Shown here: piece by piece, positions 7,635 through 10,380 of the stretch | Layout of the letters: the number at the start of each line of letters is the position of its first letter | Numbering within the stretch: the first letter of the stretch is position 1 | NCBI GenBank assembly: GCA_016758965.1 | Contig: JAEPRB010000629.1 | Span: 1-10,380, forward strand | Reading direction: 5' to 3' | Length of the DNA stretch: 10,380 bases | Origin: Circinella minor | Taxonomy: Eukaryota > Mucoromycota > Mucoromycetes > Mucorales > Lichtheimiaceae | Notes under the pieces: generated by a model | Seen by the model: the letters and a program-made list of their open reading frames with translations, nothing else | The model's database searches: none | Told to the model about the DNA's origin: nothing | Position numbers and translations under genes: made by a program

Positions 7635-8008
7635 AATCTTTTTCTAAGCTGGCTCGATCGTTTTCTAAGCTGGCTCGATCTTTTTCTCAGCTGGCTCGAT
7701 CTTTCTCTAAGCTGGCTCGATCTTTTTCTAAGCTGGTTCAATCTTTTCTTAAGCTGGCACAATCTTTTTCTAAGCTGGCTCGATCCTTTTCTAAGCTGGC
7801 TCGATCCTTTTCTAAGCTGGCTCGATCTTTTTTTAAACTGGCTCAATCTTTTTCTAAGCTGGCTCGATCTTTTTCTAAGCTGGTTGAATCTTTTTTTAAG
7901 CTGGCTCAATCTTTTTCTGAGGTGGCTCGATCTTTTCTTAGCTGGTTCAATCTTTTTGTAAGGTGGCTCAATCTTTTTATGAGGTGACTCAATCTTTTTC
8001 TAAGCTGG

Positions 8009-8448
8009 TATTATATCAATCGAAATTAATAAAATAAAGAGACAGTAATAAGTCAATGAGACTCAAAAGAACAATAATTGAACTGAAGTTTATTATAATA
8101 AAATATTATGACTATTTATATTAAATTCTAATCAATGGATGGGTTTATCAATATGCGTGTATGAAACAATGATAGTCTTCCGATTTGTTAATGACGATGA
8201 ATAATGACAATGGTATATGTCAATATTATATCCTATACGTTTTGCCGTTGATAAAAGAAGATATCAACGCAGCTGTCAAAGTGTCAAATAGTTTCAATAA
8301 AGAAGACGGACTTCTTTAATATTAAGAGTCATTGAAACATACCGTAAAAATACGAAAATGTCAGTGAAACATATTTGAAGTATGCTGTATTTAAATATAT
8401 ATTATTAAATGACTGTTAGTATGAAGCCATTGTACGTTGGATACAACA
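8009..8448 (-). mobile_element. 3' LTR of the Ty3/gypsy element
   Basis: 440 bp, starting on the minus strand with TGTTGTATCC at 8448 directly after the polypurine tract. It ends at about 8009, where the expected CA is TA when read on minus (TA on plus in place of TG). TATAAATAG lies at 8120-8112, followed by AATAAA-type signals. The part between the TATA box and the 3' end is the best match to the solo LTR at 6127-6557. Confidence 0.8.
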
Positions 8449-8460
8449 TTACCCCCCACC
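8449..8460 (-). other. Polypurine tract
   Basis: On the minus strand GGTGGGGGGTAA lies immediately before the LTR start TGTTG. This is the expected place and composition of the primer for plus-strand DNA synthesis. The 131 bp between it and the pol stop codon at 8592 show nothing else. Confidence 0.75.
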
Positions 8461-8591
8461 AGGTTGGAACAACCGTTTGATTAAGGTGTATACAAACACT
8501 TGTCTTTGAGAAAAGCATATATCGATAAAACTCCAGTTAAAAACACATGGGTCAATAGTTGGGAAAAAATAAGTTTTAGAGAAAGACATAT

Positions 8592-8771
8592 TTAAGTGCG
8601 TTTGCGTTTATTATTAAGATGTGATGATCGACGTGGTAGTGATACATGTTTAAGATTTTTGTTTGAAATCTTTTCTTGATTCCGACGTTGCCAATATCTT
8701 TCAATTTGTGTAAGGTCATTGAAGTGTTCAATAGGTTCCCAAGTATCATGATCAGGACCGTAACCTTTCCA
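8592..8771 (-). pseudogene. Chromodomain end of pol, downstream of an in-frame TGA
   Basis: This 59-residue segment follows TGA at 8774-8772 in the same frame as the integrase. It begins WKGYGPDHDTWEPIEHF, the core of a chromodomain, whose first strand (FFEVQSIIDHEG, YKYLV) is encoded just upstream. The stop thus falls between YLV and WKGY, where chromodomains usually have Lys or Arg; CGA to TGA would explain it with one change. Chromodomains of such integrases bind modified histone tails and steer integration. A basic tail (KRKRT) ends at TAA 8594-8592. Confidence 0.8.
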
Positions 8772-9536
8772 TCATACAAGATATTTATAATTACCTGGTG
8801 TTCCTTCATGATCAATGATTGATTGAACTTCAAAGAAATCATCGCCAGAAGCAATGGTATCCTGAGAAATTAATTTTATTTGATGTGGGGGAACATCACG
8901 TGAATGAAGAGCACCAGTTGCGTCAGTAAGAACATATTGGCCATTGCCTCTGTTCTTTCCATGCACTGTATATGGGCCTTCATAACGAATGTCTGTTTTA
9001 GAATGGCGAGTCACATTCTGAATCATAACTTTGCTGCCAATAGGAAATTCTTTAATAATTCGGAATTTTTTAGAAAATTTTCCTTGCTGGGCTTTTTGAA
9101 TTGCATCCATATGATCTCTGATGGCTGGAATAACAATATTTGCCATGTTTTCTTCCCGTTTGTCATTGAAGTGTATTTTATTATTTACTTCAGTGGAGTT
9201 TAAATGACTGTAGTCTTCCCATAAATTTGGTTGACGTGCAAAGAAGAGAGAAAAAGGGCGGCTGTTGTGTAACTTCACGATTTTATTATTAATGCTCAGT
9301 TGTGCAGTAGGTAAGAAAAGATCCCAATCATCTTTTTTACCATGTAATCGTTTAACAATGATGCTTTTCATGGCTTTTACCTTGGTCTCGCAAACTCCAT
9401 TGGCCATTGGATTATAGGAAGTAACTAGTCGTAAGTCTATACCACAGTTATCAAGAAGATGTTTAACAACTTCATTTACAAATTCTGTGCCACGATCATT
9501 TTGGATGATTTTAGGAAAGCCTAAATCTGCAAACAC
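8772..9536 (-). pseudogene. Integrase C-terminal half with GPY/F domain and start of chromodomain
   Basis: 254 residues in the same frame as the segment at 9537-10380, separated from it by TAA at 9539-9537. It carries the second and third catalytic acidic residues: Asp in QNDRGTEF and Glu in NGVCETKVKAM, with exactly 35 residues between them, the D-x35-E spacing of retroviral-type integrases. Near residue 190 RYEGPYTV is the GPY/F motif. The end (EVQSIIDHEG, NYKYLV) begins the chromodomain. Apart from the two flanking stops, the frame is fully open. The first Met here is internal and probably not a true start. Confidence 0.85.
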
Positions 9537-10380
9537 TTAAATAAGTGTTTTTGCAATCGTAAGACCTGTTTTGTCTAGAATAGGACGTAAAAGCGTGTAG
9601 CAAGAATATATATCAACAATAACGAGGATATAATTATTTCCTCTTGGAGTAGTACAATTAAGGTTGCCTGTGTCAAGTGCAATATGATCCCATGGCTTAT
9701 CAGCATAAATACTACGCATAGGATGAAAACCCCGTTTTGCGAGTGTGAATCTTTGACAATCAGGACAGCTGGATACTATATTTTGTGCATCCGTTTTAAT
9801 TGAAGTCCAATGAATATGCTGACTATGCAAATCATCAACTATAGCATCGATTCCGAAATGACCATAAAGATGAGCTTGTTGTAATAAGTTCATTCGTTCT
9901 TCAGGAGGTGGAGTCATAAAATCGGTATAGTCATTACGAATAGTAGCAGCGCGTTGTACATGTGTAGAACCGTTATAATTCTTTTTATGTGTGGAGCGAG
10001 TATCACGCAAGTAAGGTGCAGAAGCGATTAATTGCTTTGGTAAATTACCCCCCTCCAGCTTCTGCGAAGTCCAGAGACGTGATATAGTATCGGGAATAAT
10101 ATTATCAATACCTGGAATGTGAATAACTTCAAAATTATAATCACATATAACATCGAACCATGTAACCATCATTGGATTAGCAATCGGTTGAGTATGAAGG
10201 TATGTCAAAGCTTTATGATCGCAATAAATGGTAAACTTTGGTTGACCCCATAGAAATTTATGAAAGCGTTTAAGTGCAAAGACTATGCTTAAAAGTTCAC
10301 GTTTTGTAGTAGAATAATTACGTTCAGCCTTATTTAAAGAGCGTCCCATAAAACCAATGTATTTATATTGATTTTCAACA
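9537..10380 (-). pseudogene. RNase H, zinc-binding and N-terminal integrase part of pol
   Basis: The frame is open to the window edge, so the Met at 10349 is internal; upstream residues YKYIGFM continue the domain. RNase H is recognised by SLNKAERNYSTTKREL, YCDHKALTYLHTQ and IPGIDNIIPDTISRLW; its first catalytic Asp would lie off the edge. The integrase zinc domain follows, with HLYGH and CPDCQRF (HHCC). Then comes the start of the catalytic core, with the first Asp in HIALDTGN and ILVIVDIYS. The frame ends at TAA 9539-9537, inside the core, immediately before FADLGFPKIIQ. Reverse transcriptase is expected just outside the window. Confidence 0.88.

Larger units (their letters stand above)
6641..8008. 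repeat. 21-bp minisatellite, about 65 units
   Basis: The unit is close to AAGCTGGCTCAATCTTTTTC plus T (21 bp). Two common variants alternate: AAGCTGG or GAGGTGG, and TCAATC or TCGATC. The left edge (to about 6800) is degenerate, as expected for an array boundary; the right edge is cut cleanly by the LTR at 8009. Because 21 is a multiple of three and the unit has few stops, long open frames appear on both strands with 7-residue periodicity (for example LFLSWLN on plus, QLRKRLS on minus). These frames have no credible start context, introns or other domains, so I do not call a gene. Confidence 0.95.
8009..10380 (-). mobile_element. Ty3/gypsy chromovirus, 3' half, running off the right edge
   Basis: Reading leftward from the window edge on the minus strand, the order is RNase H, zinc-binding and catalytic integrase, GPY/F, chromodomain, polypurine tract and 3' LTR. 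This is the order of Ty3/gypsy chromoviruses. Gag, protease, reverse transcriptase and the 5' LTR would lie beyond 10380. Two in-frame stops in pol make this copy non-autonomous as read. Its LTR abuts the 21-bp array, suggesting insertion into it; this cannot be proved without the far end. Confidence 0.88.

Noticed and set aside
6641..8008. CRISPR array
   Set aside because: Units are contiguous 21-mers without unique spacers, and the context is eukaryotic.
6127..8448. The two LTRs as the pair of one element with the minisatellite inside
   Set aside because: They are too diverged, the left one has its own ACCA duplication on both sides, and only the right one adjoins a polypurine tract and pol.
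8576..8854. 92-residue minus-strand frame over the end of pol
   Set aside because: It is out of frame with the chromodomain, which is clearly encoded in the pol frame across a TGA.
8904..9203. 99-residue plus-strand frame
   Set aside because: It is antisense to integrase, with no domain or start context.
2817..9539. A ciliate-type genetic code with TAA and TAG read as Gln
   Set aside because: The TAA at 372 stands where the paralogue has Glu, TGA also interrupts pol, and TAA ends several frames at natural positions. Ordinary decay explains all of it.

Overview
The window reads as repeat-rich, AT-rich nuclear DNA of an early-diverging fungus, most likely Mucoromycota (Mucorales-like). The basis is short GT-AG introns (64-123 bp), a Tnp2-type transposase, and a chromodomain-bearing Ty3/gypsy pol whose RNase H and integrase wording resembles zygomycete elements. 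I recognise no ordinary housekeeping gene; almost everything is mobile-element sequence, its decayed copies, or tandem repeats.

Layout. (1) 121-2640, minus strand: a Tnp2-type (CACTA/EnSpm-like) transposase pseudogene, rebuilt here as seven exons. It has an N-terminal zinc-finger-like motif, an acidic segment, a DDE-type core and one GC-AG intron. It carries two nonsense codons, a 7-bp duplication frameshift, a lost splice acceptor and a truncated last exon. (2) 2641-2816: a 176-bp divergent promoter region. (3) 2817-4492, plus strand: an unrecognised five-exon gene with a Gln/Pro-rich N-terminus, a coiled-coil-like stretch, an acidic patch and a Ser/Ala/Thr/Pro repeat C-terminus. Its four introns are all phase 2, and exon 1 holds two stops and one frameshift. 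(4) 4493-5755: non-coding, with a 9-bp repeat, a 42-bp repeat, a fold-back and an LTR-like stretch with small hairpins. (5) 5756-6590, plus strand: a second, diverged fragment of the transposase C-terminal exons, split by a solo LTR (6127-6557) flanked by a 4-bp ACCA duplication. (6) 6641-8008: a 21-bp minisatellite of about 65 units with an internal 156-bp higher-order duplication. (7) 8009-10380, minus strand: the 3' half of a Ty3/gypsy chromovirus (RNase H, zinc-binding integrase, GPY/F, chromodomain, polypurine tract, 3' LTR), with two in-frame stops in pol.

How it fits together. The transposase and the unknown gene lie head to head over one short intergenic region, so they may be the two genes of a single DNA transposon. 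That is the most interesting hypothesis here. A relative of the transposase lies 3 kb away in the other orientation and serves as an internal reference: it confirms the exon boundaries and shows exactly which bases broke the first copy. Retrotransposons of one LTR group later invaded the region, one leaving a solo LTR in the second transposase fragment and another sitting at the edge of the minisatellite.
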